DNA of 50,569 nucleotides from Actinomadura fibrosa (GTDB lineage Bacteria > Actinomycetota > Actinomycetes > Streptosporangiales > Streptosporangiaceae), in the NCBI RefSeq assembly GCF_900659615.1, contig NZ_CAACUY010000050.1:1-50569 (forward strand), read 5' to 3'. Below the pieces are notes generated by a model that was given only the letters and a program-made list of their open reading frames with translations, had not been told where the DNA came from and did no database searches. Below are positions 41,276 to 49,210 of the stretch, piece by piece; the stretch's first letter is position 1; each line of letters starts with the position of its first letter. Both the position numbers and the translations under genes were made by a program.

Positions 41276-42048
41276 CCGACGCGATCGCGGCGGAGTGGTG
41301 CAAGCTCCGGTCCGTCCGCTCGACGGCGTACGTGCTGGGCACGGTCGCCGCCTTCCTGCTGCTGTGCGCGTGGTGGTCGTGGTACGCGGGCCGCTACTGG
41401 GACGGCCTCTCGGCGGAGCGCCGGGAGGCGTACGCCTCGGCTCCTCCGGAGCAGCCGCTCGCGTTGGCCCTGCCGATCTGCGGTGCCGTGCTCGGCGCGC
41501 TGACGGTGACGTCCGAGTACGCGACGGGGATGATCCGCACCAGCCTGGCCGCGCTCCCCCGGCGGCCGCGGCTGCTGGCGGCCAAGGCGCTGGTGGCCGG
41601 GACCGTCATGCTCGTGGCCGGGCTCGTGAGCACTACCGCCGCGCTGGCCGCCGGGAAGGCCGTCGTCGGGGACCGGCCACTACCCGCGTTCGAGCGCCCG
41701 TTCGCCGAGCACGTCCCGCACCTGCTGCTCATGGCGGTCACGGCGGCGGCCGTCACGCTGATCTGCACGGGGCTCGGGGTCGTGTTGCGTTCCACCGCGG
41801 CGACGATCACGGCTGGGGCGGGGGTCCTGTTCGTCCTGCCGACGCTCGCGACCCTCCTGCCCGCGCCGTGGGATGAGCGGATCTGGTCGGTGATGCCCGG
41901 CAACCTCGCCGATCAGATCGCGCCCGCGCCCGGCGTGACGGTGCGCCACGGCGTCCTTCCGCCGGCGGCCGCCAGTCTCCTGCTGGTGGCGTATGTGGCG
42001 GCGTCGCTCGGTGCGGGCGCCTTCGTGTTCTCGCGGAGGGACGCGTGA
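41272..42048 (+). CDS. ABC transporter permease 1
   Basis: A 258-residue membrane protein of the ABC-2 type. It opens with the characteristic AAEWCKLRSVRST segment and has about six hydrophobic helices. It also has a SEYATGMIRTSLAALPRR loop, the coupling-region motif seen in this family (SEY..G.IR.SL...P.R). The GTG start overlaps the ATPase stop by four bases and its own stop overlaps the next start. It is homologous to the following gene, so the transporter is probably an asymmetric pair of permeases with two copies of the ATPase. Confidence 0.9.
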   Translation: MTDAIAAEWCKLRSVRSTAYVLGTVAAFLLLCAWWSWYAGRYWDGLSAERREAYASAPPEQPLALALPICGAVLGALTVTSEYATGMIRTSLAALPRRPRLLAAKALVAGTVMLVAGLVSTTAALAAGKAVVGDRPLPAFERPFAEHVPHLLLMAVTAAAVTLICTGLGVVLRSTAATITAGAGVLFVLPTLATLLPAPWDERIWSVMPGNLADQIAPAPGVTVRHGVLPPAAASLLLVAYVAASLGAGAFVFSRRDA

Positions 42049-42827
42049 TGCGCGATGTGGTCGCCGCCGAGTGGTGCAAACTGCGCTCGATCCGCTCGAC
42101 CTTCGCGGTGCTGTCCGTCGCGGCCGGCTGCGCCGTGCTGACGTGGCTGATCGCCTTCCAGGCGGCGCGGGCCTTCGACGGGCTCTCCCCCGCGCGCCGT
42201 GCGGATCTGCCGCTGCGGCCGATCCAGGAGCTGGGCCCGTGGATCGCTGGGCTGTGCCTCGGGATCCTCGGCGTGCTCGCCGCGACGTCCGAGTACCGTT
42301 CCGGGACGATCCGCGCCAGCCTCGTCGCCGTGCCGCGCCGGGGACGGCTGGTCGCCGCCAAGGCGGTCGTGGTGGCGGCGGTCGCGCTGGCGGCGGGCGA
42401 GGCGGTGACGCTGGCGGCGGTGATCGGCACGCGGCTCGCCATCGGCGGCCAGCCCTTCACCGACCAGACCGGGTCGCTGTGCCAGGATCTGCCCGCGTTC
42501 GCGGTCGAGGGCACGTCGGTGGCGGTGTTCGCGCTGCTCGGCCTCGCGCTGGGCCTCCTGCTGCGGTCCGCGGCCGGGGCGATCACCATCATGGTGTTCC
42601 TGTGGCACATCGTCCCGCTGCTGGCCTTCCACCTGCCCGCGCCCTGGGACGCTCGGACCGGCTCGGTGCTCCCGGGCGCGCTGGCGACGCAGGCGGCGGG
42701 CCTCGACGCGGACGACTCGATCTACGGTGACCTGCTCGCGCCGCCCGTCGCGGCGGCGGCGATGGCCGCGTACGCGCTGCTGCCCCTCTGTCTCGCCGCG
42801 CTGCTCTTCGCGCGCCGGGACGCCTGA
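42048..42827 (+). CDS. ABC transporter permease 2
   Basis: A 259-residue ABC-2-type permease, paralogous to the preceding gene. It has the same AAEWCKLRSIRSTF start, SEYRSGTIRASLVAVPRRGR loop and terminal LLFARRDA (compare FVFSRRDA). The two genes therefore arose by tandem duplication and then diverged. The ATG at 42048 overlaps the upstream stop (TGATG), with GGAGGG eight bases before; an in-frame GTG lies three bases earlier. A hairpin that begins in its stop codon ends the operon. Confidence 0.9.
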   Translation: MRDVVAAEWCKLRSIRSTFAVLSVAAGCAVLTWLIAFQAARAFDGLSPARRADLPLRPIQELGPWIAGLCLGILGVLAATSEYRSGTIRASLVAVPRRGRLVAAKAVVVAAVALAAGEAVTLAAVIGTRLAIGGQPFTDQTGSLCQDLPAFAVEGTSVAVFALLGLALGLLLRSAAGAITIMVFLWHIVPLLAFHLPAPWDARTGSVLPGALATQAAGLDADDSIYGDLLAPPVAAAAMAAYALLPLCLAALLFARRDA

Positions 42828-42860
42828 CGACGGCGCCCTCGTAGGAGGACGCCGCCGTCA
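42825..42860 (+). terminator. Hairpin terminator of the ABC exporter operon
   Basis: TGACGACGGCG (including the stop codon) pairs with CGCCGCCGTCA with one mismatch over 11 bp and a 14-base loop. A GC-rich 9-bp repeat follows immediately. Confidence 0.6.
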
Positions 42861-42863
42861 GGA

Positions 42864-42890
42864 CGGCCGCGGCGGCCGCGGCGGCCGCGG
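42864..42890. repeat. Three perfect copies of CGGCCGCGG
   Basis: Three head-to-tail 9-mers, themselves near-palindromic, lie between the convergent exporter and HPF-like genes. They probably extend the bidirectional terminator structure or are a small slippage repeat. Confidence 0.7.
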
Positions 42891-42895
42891 CGGGG

Positions 42896-43210
42896 TCAGC
42901 CCGCCCTCAGGTGGGACGCGCGGAGCGCGAGGCGGTCGCGGAGCAGGCCGATGGCCTCCTCCAGCCGCGGCGCGGCCGCCTGCGCGCGCAGCCGGCGGCC
43001 GTCCAGGACGACGACGGCCTGCGCGAGCGCCGGGCGGGGCAGCGACGCGTCGGCCACGACGCTCAGCGTGACCTCGACGGACGTGACGGCCCCGCGGGCG
43101 TCGGCCAGCGCCGAGCGGACGGCGCGCTCGGCCGCCGCGCGCTCGTCGGCGGTGACCTCTCCCGAGGTCAGGAAACGGATCTGCGGTGTCTCTCTCATCG
43201 TCGCGTTCAT
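42896..43210 (-). CDS. Short HPF/RaiA-like ribosome-associated protein
   Basis: A 104-residue protein matching the N-terminal (sigma54-modulation/S30EA) domain of HPF/RaiA factors. It has IRFLTSGEVTADERAAAE, VTSVEVTLSVVADASLPRPA and LAQAVVVLDGRRLRAQAAAP. Such proteins bind the decoding centre of idle 30S subunits during dormancy. Long actinobacterial HPF has a second C-terminal dimerisation domain that makes 100S ribosomes; this one ends after the first domain. GGGGAGAG precedes the ATG at 43210. A role in stationary phase or hypoxia is likely but inferred. Confidence 0.75.
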   Translation of the reverse strand: MNATMRETPQIRFLTSGEVTADERAAAERAVRSALADARGAVTSVEVTLSVVADASLPRPALAQAVVVLDGRRLRAQAAAPRLEEAIGLLRDRLALRASHLRAG

Positions 43211-43394
43211 GGCTCTCCCCAGGATGCGCGTGGTGACGGCGGTGTGATCCGCATCGCCGGGAGCCGCGGCGCCGGAGCGCCGCGCGCAACCCTGCGTAAC
43301 CAGTGAACGCCGCGCGGGACGCGGGAGTCGCACCGATCCGGCGTGTGCTTCGTCACCGGAGCCGGATGCTGGGAGAACGGGGACGAGAGCTTCG

Positions 43395-43793
43395 TCACCC
43401 GCCGGGGTTGTAGAGCACGTGATCCGGGGTGATCCGGACGGTGACGCGCACCTCGCCCTCCTGGCGGAACGGGTAGGTGTCCTGGCCGAGGTACTTCTTG
43501 GCGAGCTTGTCGATGACCTCGTCCGCGCCCTCGGTCTCCAGCCGCGCCTCGCCGGACACCGACACCCAGTGGAACGCGTCCTCGGGGTCGAGCATGCTGA
43601 CCGACACGCGCGCGTCGCGGCGCAGGTTCTTGTCCTTGGCGCGGCCGACGGCGGTGTTCATGATGACGTCGTCGCCGTCCACGTCCACCCATACGACGGT
43701 GTTGTGCAGCGAGCCGTCCGCGCGGATGGTCGTGGCGAAGGCCGGCAGCGGGCGGCTCAGCAGCGCCTTGGCGTCGTCCGAGAGCTTGCTCAT
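43395..43793 (-). CDS. PPOX-class F420-dependent oxidoreductase
   Basis: A 132-residue split-beta-barrel protein of the pyridoxamine-5'-phosphate-oxidase-like class. It begins ALLSRPLPAFATTIRADGS and includes VVWVDVDGDDVIMNTA, then RAKDKNLRRDARVSVSMLDP. The RAKxxNLRRD motif and small size are typical of the actinobacterial F420H2-dependent group (Rv1155-like) rather than FMN enzymes. It would act as a dimer in the cytoplasm. GAGGAGG gives a strong ribosome binding site. The substrate is unknown; family members reduce quinone- or biliverdin-like compounds. Confidence 0.88.
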   Translation of the reverse strand: MSKLSDDAKALLSRPLPAFATTIRADGSLHNTVVWVDVDGDDVIMNTAVGRAKDKNLRRDARVSVSMLDPEDAFHWVSVSGEARLETEGADEVIDKLAKKYLGQDTYPFRQEGEVRVTVRITPDHVLYNPGG

Positions 43794-44434
43794 GGTGTTC
43801 CTCCTCGTGGCGGGCCTGCTCCTCCGACGATCCGAACCCGCTCCTCCGGCTCGATCTTCCCGGTGCGGACGGGATCATTCGGTGGCGCCGGGAGACGGGC
43901 CGCCGCCGGAACGCCGCCGGGGCGGCACCGGAGGCGACCGGCCGGTCACCGGGTGGAGCGCGCGGCAAATGTTCTCCGAAGCGCAAGCCGTCCGTCATTA
44001 CGGTGTCATGCGAGCGGACGCGATAAACCGGGTCCATTGGCCATGCGGGACGCATAAGAAGGCTTCCCATTTTCCGGGGCGTCCCCGGTCGGGCCCTTAT
44101 CGGAAATGACCATCGCACCTGCGGGACCGCGCGCCGGATGACACGTTCCGCACCCGCTCCACCACCGACCGCACTGGTCACGGGCGATGGTCACGATCCA
44201 AGTGACCGGATCGGCGCCCGAACCGCGTTCAGCCAGGTGGCGGGCGCGGGTGGCGGGAGTGGGCCCGGAAGCCGCCGTTCGGCCGCTCACCGCACCCTCG
44301 CGGGCCGTCTACCATGGAGGCGTCGTTTCACCGATGACGCGTTTTTCATACTTCCCAAAAGAGCGGTCCCATCCTCTAACATAGGGCGGTGCCGTTCCGC
44401 CCTCGCGCAGACCCGTCGACTGGCTGGTGACCCC
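43794..44434. other. Gene-free 641-bp stretch upstream of the XRE regulator
   Basis: No convincing gene. AT-richer patches occur at about 44020-44075 and 44330-44395. The latter contains TAACAT (about 44378-44383), a good -10 element for the XRE gene. A GC palindrome CCGGGG-CGT-CCCCGG lies near 44077. A 65-codon frame starting at 44187 (MVTIQVTGSAPEPRSARW) is intriguing but has no supporting ribosome binding site. Confidence 0.45.
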
Positions 44435-45358
44435 TTGCCCCAGGATTCAGCTGCACCCACCCCTCCGGCCGAGGGCGATCAGGCCGGCCGGCTGATCGAC
44501 TATCCCCGGCGGGGCGGCCCCACGGTGCTGCGCATCCTGCTCGGCGCCCAGCTCCGCCGGCTCCGCGAGGCGCGCGGGATCTCCACCGAGCAGGCCGGAT
44601 ACGAGATCCGCGGCTCGCACTCCAAGATCAGCCGGATGGAGCTCGGCCGCGTCGGCTTCAAGGAGCGCGACGTCGCCGACCTGCTCACCCTGTACGGCGT
44701 CTCCGACCCCGCCGAGCGCGCTCCGCTGCTGGAGCTGGCCAAGGAGGCCAACACCCCAGGCTGGTGGCACCGGTACGGCGACGTCCTGCCGAGCTGGTTC
44801 GAGGTCTACCTCGGGCTGGAGGAGGCGGCGTCGCTGCTGCGCACCTACGAGCTCCAGTTCGTCCCCGGGCTGCTCCAGACGGAGGACTACGCGCGCGCCG
44901 TCGTCCGCCTGGGCTTCTCCGAAGCCTCCGAGGAGGAGGTGGAGCGCCGCGTCCAGGTCCGCACGACCCGGCAGAAGCGGTTCGTCGCCCCGGGCGCGCC
45001 GACGCTCTGGGCCGTCCTGGACGAGGCGGTCGTGCGCCGCCCGCTCGGCGGCCGCGACGTGATGCGGCGCCAGATCCAGCACCTCATCGAGATGTCCGAG
45101 CTCCCGAACGTCACGCTGCAGATCGTGCCGTTCGGCGCGGGCGGGCACGCCGCGGCGGGCGGCCCGTTCACCATCCTGCGGTTCGCCGAGCCCGGCCTGT
45201 CCGACGTCGTCTACCTGGAGCAGCTCACCAGCGCGCTCTACCTCGACAAGCCGACGGACGTCGACACCTACATGCGCGCCATGAACAACCTCTGCATCAC
45301 CGCCGCGCGTCCCGACGACACCGGACGCCAGCTCTCCCGCATCCTCAGCGAGCTCTGA
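44435..45358 (+). CDS. XRE-family regulator with DUF5753 (Scr1-type)
   Basis: A 307-residue protein. The N-terminal XRE helix-turn-helix (about 33-85) includes LGAQLRRLREARGISTEQAG and SHSKISRMELGRVGFKERDV. A DUF5753 domain follows, with TPGWWHRYGDVLPSWFEVYL, ELQFVPGLLQTEDYAR and the C-terminal half ending LCITAARPDDTGRQLSRIL. This architecture is abundant in actinomycetes and usually precedes a small DUF397 gene, forming a regulatory or toxin-antitoxin-like pair. No DUF397 gene follows here. TTG at 44435 is the best start, with a weak GGTGA upstream. Confidence 0.88.
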   Translation: MPQDSAAPTPPAEGDQAGRLIDYPRRGGPTVLRILLGAQLRRLREARGISTEQAGYEIRGSHSKISRMELGRVGFKERDVADLLTLYGVSDPAERAPLLELAKEANTPGWWHRYGDVLPSWFEVYLGLEEAASLLRTYELQFVPGLLQTEDYARAVVRLGFSEASEEEVERRVQVRTTRQKRFVAPGAPTLWAVLDEAVVRRPLGGRDVMRRQIQHLIEMSELPNVTLQIVPFGAGGHAAAGGPFTILRFAEPGLSDVVYLEQLTSALYLDKPTDVDTYMRAMNNLCITAARPDDTGRQLSRILSEL

Positions 45359-45415
45359 CCCCGGGCACGTCCCGAGCCGGCCGGTCGCGACACGGCTCGG
45401 TCGGAGGCGGTGCGG

Positions 45416-45859
45416 TCACGGCGGCGCGTCGTCGTCCAGGACGCGCTCGTTCCGGGTCCGGCTGCCGCCGCGGAACTCGGCGATGACCTCCCCGTCCGGG
45501 ACGCGGCGCACGGTCACGTCGTAGACGCCGCTGCGGCCGTAGCGGGTGCGCTCCACGGCCGTCGCCTCCAGGACGTCGCCGGCGCGGGCCGGGGCGACGA
45601 AGACGACGTCGGCGGACGCGGCGACCGTGACGGCGTCATGGGTGTTGCAGGCGTAGGCGAACGCCGAGTCGGCCAGCAGGAACAGGTAGCCGCCGTGCGC
45701 GATGCCGAACCCGTTCACCATCGTGCCGCCGACGGTCATGCGCAGGCGGGCGCGTCCGGGCGCGATCTCGGCGATCCGCATGCCGAGGTCCTGGGCGACC
45801 CTGTCCCGCGCGTACATCGTCTCGGCGCACCGCCGCGCCACCTCCGCCGCGTCGCTCAC
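45416..45859 (-). CDS. PaaI-family acyl-CoA thioesterase (hotdog fold)
   Basis: A 147-residue single-hotdog-fold protein. The catalytic motif NGFGIAHGGYLFLLADSAFA is a close match to hydroxyphenylacetyl-CoA thioesterase PaaI, and ACNTHD follows as in that subfamily. It would hydrolyse aromatic acyl-CoA thioesters that accumulate when phenylacetate ring cleavage stalls. No other paa genes are nearby, so a general CoA-release role is possible. The start is GTG at 45859; an in-frame ATG at 45886 is an alternative. It is divergent from the deazaflavin oxidoreductase gene. Confidence 0.85.
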   Translation of the reverse strand: MSDAAEVARRCAETMYARDRVAQDLGMRIAEIAPGRARLRMTVGGTMVNGFGIAHGGYLFLLADSAFAYACNTHDAVTVAASADVVFVAPARAGDVLEATAVERTRYGRSGVYDVTVRRVPDGEVIAEFRGGSRTRNERVLDDDAPP

Positions 45860-45981
45860 CGGCCCAGCGTAGTGATCGCCTGGCATCGACGGGCACCGAC
45901 CGGGAAGGACCACCGGGCGGAGCGGCGCCGGCGCGACCGGTCGCCGCCCGGACGACCGGGTAGGACGAGGGAAGGGGAACC

Positions 45982-46383
45982 ATGCTGTTCGGTAAGGAAC
46001 ACGTCAAGCGCTACCAGGAGACCGACGGCGAGGTCGGGCACGAATGGCAGGGCACCGTCACGCTGCTGCTCACGACCACGGGCAGGCGCAGCGGGCAGCC
46101 CCGCACCACTCCGCTGATCTACCAGCAGGAGGGCGACGCGTACCTGGTCGTGGCGTCCAACGGCGGCGCGGACGAGCCGCCCCTCTGGTACCGGAACCTG
46201 GAGGCGAACCCGGAGGTGCGGGTCCAGGTGAAGGGCGACAAGTTCACGGCGCGGGCGCGTACCGCGACGCCGGAGGAGAAGCCGGCGCTGTGGAAGAAGA
46301 TGGCCGCCGTTTGGCCGCAGTACGACGAGTACCAGAAGAAGACCGGCCGGCCGATCCCGGTGGTCGTGCTCGAACGCGCCTGA
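45982..46383 (+). CDS. Deazaflavin (F420)-dependent nitroreductase-family protein
   Basis: A 133-residue protein of the Ddn/FDOR-B family, with WQGTVTLLLTTTGRRSGQPR, TTPLIYQQEGDAYLVVASNG and PLWYRNLEANPEVRVQVKGD. These segments line the F420H2 and substrate sites in the mycobacterial Ddn structure. Such enzymes reduce quinones and, in mycobacteria, activate nitroimidazole prodrugs. GGGGAACC lies before the ATG. It stands alone. With the PPOX-class and LLM enzymes it makes three possible F420 users in 9 kb, which fits an F420-producing actinomycete. Confidence 0.92.
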   Translation: MLFGKEHVKRYQETDGEVGHEWQGTVTLLLTTTGRRSGQPRTTPLIYQQEGDAYLVVASNGGADEPPLWYRNLEANPEVRVQVKGDKFTARARTATPEEKPALWKKMAAVWPQYDEYQKKTGRPIPVVVLERA

Positions 46384-46481
46384 GACGGGCGGTTCCCTTT
46401 CGCGGCGGGCGCCGGGGCGTGTAGCGTCGGTGGGGAACATCAGTTCGACCGCTGACCGTCCGAGGCCGCCGAGGTACCGAG

Positions 46482-47618
46482 GTGCCGATGTCGCAGAAGG
46501 CTGACACCGAGCCGCCCCCGCCCCGGCTGCTCGGACGCTGGGGCCTCACGCCGGAGGGGTCCGCGGGCGCCGGGCCCCTCGACGCGGCGCCCGTCCGCAC
46601 CGCGCCGGGCCGCCGGTGCTGGCGGGTCGGCACGGCCGCGGGGCCGTTCTTCCTCAAGGAGTACGCCGAGCCCGACCGGCGGCGCGTGCTGTTCCAGCAC
46701 CGGGTCACCGCGGCGCTCGACGCGGCGGGCCTGCCCGTGCTCGCGCCGGTCCCGGCGCGCGGCGGCCGGACGCTCGTCACTGCGGGCGGGCGCGGCTACG
46801 TCCTGTACCCGTGGGTCGCCGGGCGGCGGCGCGGTGGCCTGGAGCTGACCTTCGGGCAGTGCGAGGAGCTCGGCGGCCTGCTCGGGCGCCTGCACGCGGG
46901 CCTCGACCGCCTGACGCCGCCGGTGCAGCAGAGCATGCTCGTCCCGACCCCGCGCGCCGCGGACGCCGTCGCGGCGGTCGACGCGCTGCTGGCGGCCGTC
47001 CCGGACGGCGGCGGCACCGACTTCGACGCGCTGACCGCGCGGCGCCTGCGGGAGCGGCGCGCCCTGCTCGACGAGATGGCCGACCACCAGCCGCCGGAGA
47101 TGGAGGTGAGCACGGTCGGCCACCTGCACGGCTCGTTCGGCGCGCGGCACCTGCGCTACGGCGGGTCCGGCAACGTCACGGCCGTCCTCGGCTGGGACGG
47201 CCTCACCACCGGGCCGGTGGCCGGCGAGGTGGTGCGGGCCGCGGCCCGGCTGTTCGCGTGCGACGACGACCGGGGCCTCGACCTCGACCGCGTCCAGGCG
47301 TTCGTGCGGGGCCACCGGGCCGCGTTCCCGCTGGACGCGGGGCAGATCCAGTCCGCCGTGCACCGGACGTGGTGGGAGCGGCTGTGCGACGTCGCGCCGC
47401 TCCGCCACCGGTACCTCGGCGACGGCGGGGAGGGCGGCGCCGCGGGCGAGGACGGCGCGGGTGAGCGCGCCTCCGCCGCGCTGGTGACGTGGTGGTCGGC
47501 GCAGCTGGAGCGGACGCTGGAGGTGTTCGCCGCGCCCTACACCGATCCGCTCGACGGCGCCGGCTCCGGAGCGCACGGCGACGCCGACGTCCCGGAGGAC
47601 AGTCCGGCCTACGGCTGA
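46482..47618 (+). CDS. Aminoglycoside-phosphotransferase-like protein with altered catalytic loop
   Basis: A 378-residue protein with a protein-kinase-like/APH fold. The N-lobe has GPFFLKEYAEPDRRR with the ATP-site Lys59, and YVLYPWVAGRRRGG. The C-lobe has the position of the usual HGDxxxxN loop at residues 214-225. Here it reads HLHGSFGARHLRY, so the catalytic Asp is replaced by Ser218 and the Asn by His. The following metal-binding stretch VLGWDGL keeps its Asp239. It may be a pseudokinase or use another residue. The acidic tail is disordered. The start at ATG 46482 or 46488 is uncertain. No resistance role can be claimed. Confidence 0.78.
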   Translation: MPMSQKADTEPPPPRLLGRWGLTPEGSAGAGPLDAAPVRTAPGRRCWRVGTAAGPFFLKEYAEPDRRRVLFQHRVTAALDAAGLPVLAPVPARGGRTLVTAGGRGYVLYPWVAGRRRGGLELTFGQCEELGGLLGRLHAGLDRLTPPVQQSMLVPTPRAADAVAAVDALLAAVPDGGGTDFDALTARRLRERRALLDEMADHQPPEMEVSTVGHLHGSFGARHLRYGGSGNVTAVLGWDGLTTGPVAGEVVRAAARLFACDDDRGLDLDRVQAFVRGHRAAFPLDAGQIQSAVHRTWWERLCDVAPLRHRYLGDGGEGGAAGEDGAGERASAALVTWWSAQLERTLEVFAAPYTDPLDGAGSGAHGDADVPEDSPAYG

Positions 47619-47643
47619 GCGGACTTCGGCCTCGCGTCCGAAC

Positions 47644-47673
47644 TTGACCGGACGTTACAGATTCGCCTAGCGT
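47644..47673 (+). promoter_or_regulatory. Promoter of the TetR gene, overlapping a shared operator-like element
   Basis: TTGACC (47644-47649), an 18-bp spacer and TAGCGT (47668-47673) place the transcription start at about 47680, next to the ATG at 47681, so the message is probably leaderless. The segment 47644-47665 (TTGACCG-N4-TTACAG-A-TTCG) reappears in reverse orientation at 48306-48326, before the next gene. Confidence 0.65.
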
Positions 47674-47680
47674 CGGTCGC

Positions 47681-48271
47681 ATGGCGCGCAGCAGGGAGTT
47701 CGACACCGAGGCCGCGGTCGCCGCGGCGACGGAGGTGTTCCGGAGCCGCGGCTACGAGGCGACGTCGGTCCAGGACCTCGTCGAGGCCACCGGGATCGGC
47801 CGGGGTTCCCTCTACGCGGCGTTCGGCAGCAAGGACGGCCTGTACGAGCTCGCCCTGCGCCACTACTCCGAACGGTCGCTGGCCGGGATCGCCGCTCGCC
47901 TGGAGCGCGACGCGCCCGTCCGCGAGCTCGTCCGGGACCTGCTGCTGTACGTCGTCGACGACACGGTCGGCGACCCGCGGCGGCGCGGCTGCCTGATGAC
48001 GAACGCGGCCGTGGAGCGCCTGCCGGGCGACGCGGTGGCCGGGCGGATCGTCGGCGACTCGTTCGACGCGGTCGCCGGGCTGGTCGAGAGGGCGCTGCGG
48101 CGCGGGCGGGCGCGGGGCGAGCTGCCCGCGGACGCCGACGTCACCGCGCTCGCCGACTTCGTGACGACGGCCGTCCAGGGGCTGCGCGTCCAGGGCAAGG
48201 CCGGCGCCGACCGGCGCCGCCTCGCCGCGGTCGTCGACACCGCACTGGGGGCGCTGCCCGTTTCCGGGTAG
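47681..48271 (+). CDS. TetR-family regulator
   Basis: A 196-residue TetR-type repressor. The helix-turn-helix spans about residues 7-52: EAAVAAATEVFRSRGYEATS, EATGIGRGSLYAAFGSKDGL. The C-terminal domain contains RRGCLMTNAAVE, the conserved signature of a large actinobacterial/proteobacterial subgroup that controls oxidoreductases. It is co-oriented with the dehydrogenase gene, 72 bases downstream. Both genes have the same 21-bp element in their promoter regions, so it likely autoregulates and represses that dehydrogenase. Confidence 0.92.
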   Translation: MARSREFDTEAAVAAATEVFRSRGYEATSVQDLVEATGIGRGSLYAAFGSKDGLYELALRHYSERSLAGIAARLERDAPVRELVRDLLLYVVDDTVGDPRRRGCLMTNAAVERLPGDAVAGRIVGDSFDAVAGLVERALRRGRARGELPADADVTALADFVTTAVQGLRVQGKAGADRRRLAAVVDTALGALPVSG

Positions 48272-48305
48272 AGACCCGGTCCGGCGGGTGCCGCACCATC
48301 CTCAA

Positions 48306-48326
48306 CGAACTGTAATGATCGGTCAA
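48306..48326 (+). promoter_or_regulatory. Second copy of the shared operator-like element
   Basis: The reverse complement of this site reads TTGACCG-N4-TTACAG-TTCG, matching 47644-47665 except for one missing base in the last spacer. It lies 17 bases upstream of the dehydrogenase start, just before GGGAG, where a bound repressor would block transcription. Confidence 0.65.
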
Positions 48327-48343
48327 GAAAAAGGGAGTCTCGC

Positions 48344-49210
48344 ATGACCACCGTCGCGCTGCTGGGCACCGGCATCATGGGCGCCCCGATGGCCCGCAAC
48401 CTGCTCCGCAACGGCCACCGGGTGACCGTGTGGAACCGCACCGCGGCCAATGCCGAGCCGCTGCGGGCCGACGGCGCCGCCGTCGCCGGATCGCCCGCCG
48501 AGGCCGTCGAGGGCGCCGAGGTCGTCATCACGATGCTCACCGACGGCGACACCGTGCTGTCCGCCATGACCGAGGCCGCCCCCGGCCTGCGCGAGGGGCA
48601 GGTCTGGGCGCAGATGAGCACGGTCGGCGTCGCCGCCGTGCCGGAGCTGGCCGGTTTCGCCGCCGAGCGGGGGCTGACGTTCGTCGACGCGCCCGTCCAG
48701 GGCACGAAGCAGCCCGCCGAGCAGGGGAAGCTCATCATCCTGGCCGCCGGCCCGCAGGACGTCCGCGCCGCGCTGGAGCCGGTGTTCGGATCGGTCGGCG
48801 CGAAGACGCTGTGGCTGGCCGAGGACGGCGCCTCGGGGGCGGCCACGCGGCTGAAGCTCGCCGCGGTCGGCTACGCCATCTCGACGACCTCGATCATCGC
48901 CGAGTCCCTCGCGCTGGTGAAGGCGCTCGGGCTCGACCCGGCGCTGTTCGGGGAGGTCGTCACGGGCGGCCCGCTGGACAGCGGCTACCTCCAGGTCAAG
49001 ATGAAGGCCATCCTGTCCGAGGACTTCGAGCCGAGCTTCGCGCTCCGCAACGCGGAGAAGGACACCCGGCTCATCCACGAGGCCGCCGAGTCCGCCAAGG
49101 TCCGCCTCGACCTGAACGACGCCGCGAACGAGCGGTTCCGCCGCGCGCTCGCGCAGGGCCACGGCGACGAGGACATGGCCGCGACCTACTTCGCGAGCTT
49201 CCCCGGCTGA
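48344..49210 (+). CDS. NAD(P)-dependent beta-hydroxyacid dehydrogenase family oxidoreductase
   Basis: A 288-residue member of the 3-hydroxyisobutyrate dehydrogenase/6-phosphogluconate-like superfamily. It has the N-terminal Rossmann motif LLGTGIMGAPMARNL (7-20), NRTAANAEPL (NADP-type Asn-Arg), the substrate-binding DAPVQGTK (115-122), and the catalytic Lys171 in LKLAAVG. The short C-terminal helical domain is typical of the imine-reductase/HIBADH-like branch. GGGAG lies six bases upstream of the ATG. It is probably repressed by the adjacent TetR. Its last 25 bases overlap the 3' end of the convergent phosphatase gene. Confidence 0.9.
   Translation: MTTVALLGTGIMGAPMARNLLRNGHRVTVWNRTAANAEPLRADGAAVAGSPAEAVEGAEVVITMLTDGDTVLSAMTEAAPGLREGQVWAQMSTVGVAAVPELAGFAAERGLTFVDAPVQGTKQPAEQGKLIILAAGPQDVRAALEPVFGSVGAKTLWLAEDGASGAATRLKLAAVGYAISTTSIIAESLALVKALGLDPALFGEVVTGGPLDSGYLQVKMKAILSEDFEPSFALRNAEKDTRLIHEAAESAKVRLDLNDAANERFRRALAQGHGDEDMAATYFASFPG

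Noticed and set aside
38740..42048. A 1102-codon plus-strand frame over the two-component genes and the ABC genes
   Set aside because: It is antisense to the kinase/regulator genes and out of frame with the ATPase. Only its last 258 codons (permease 1) are genuine.
44187..44384. Small gene starting MVTIQVTGSAPEPRSARW, possibly a truncated anti-sigma kinase
   Set aside because: No ribosome binding site and no recognisable motif in the 65 codons; kept only as a note in the gap entry.
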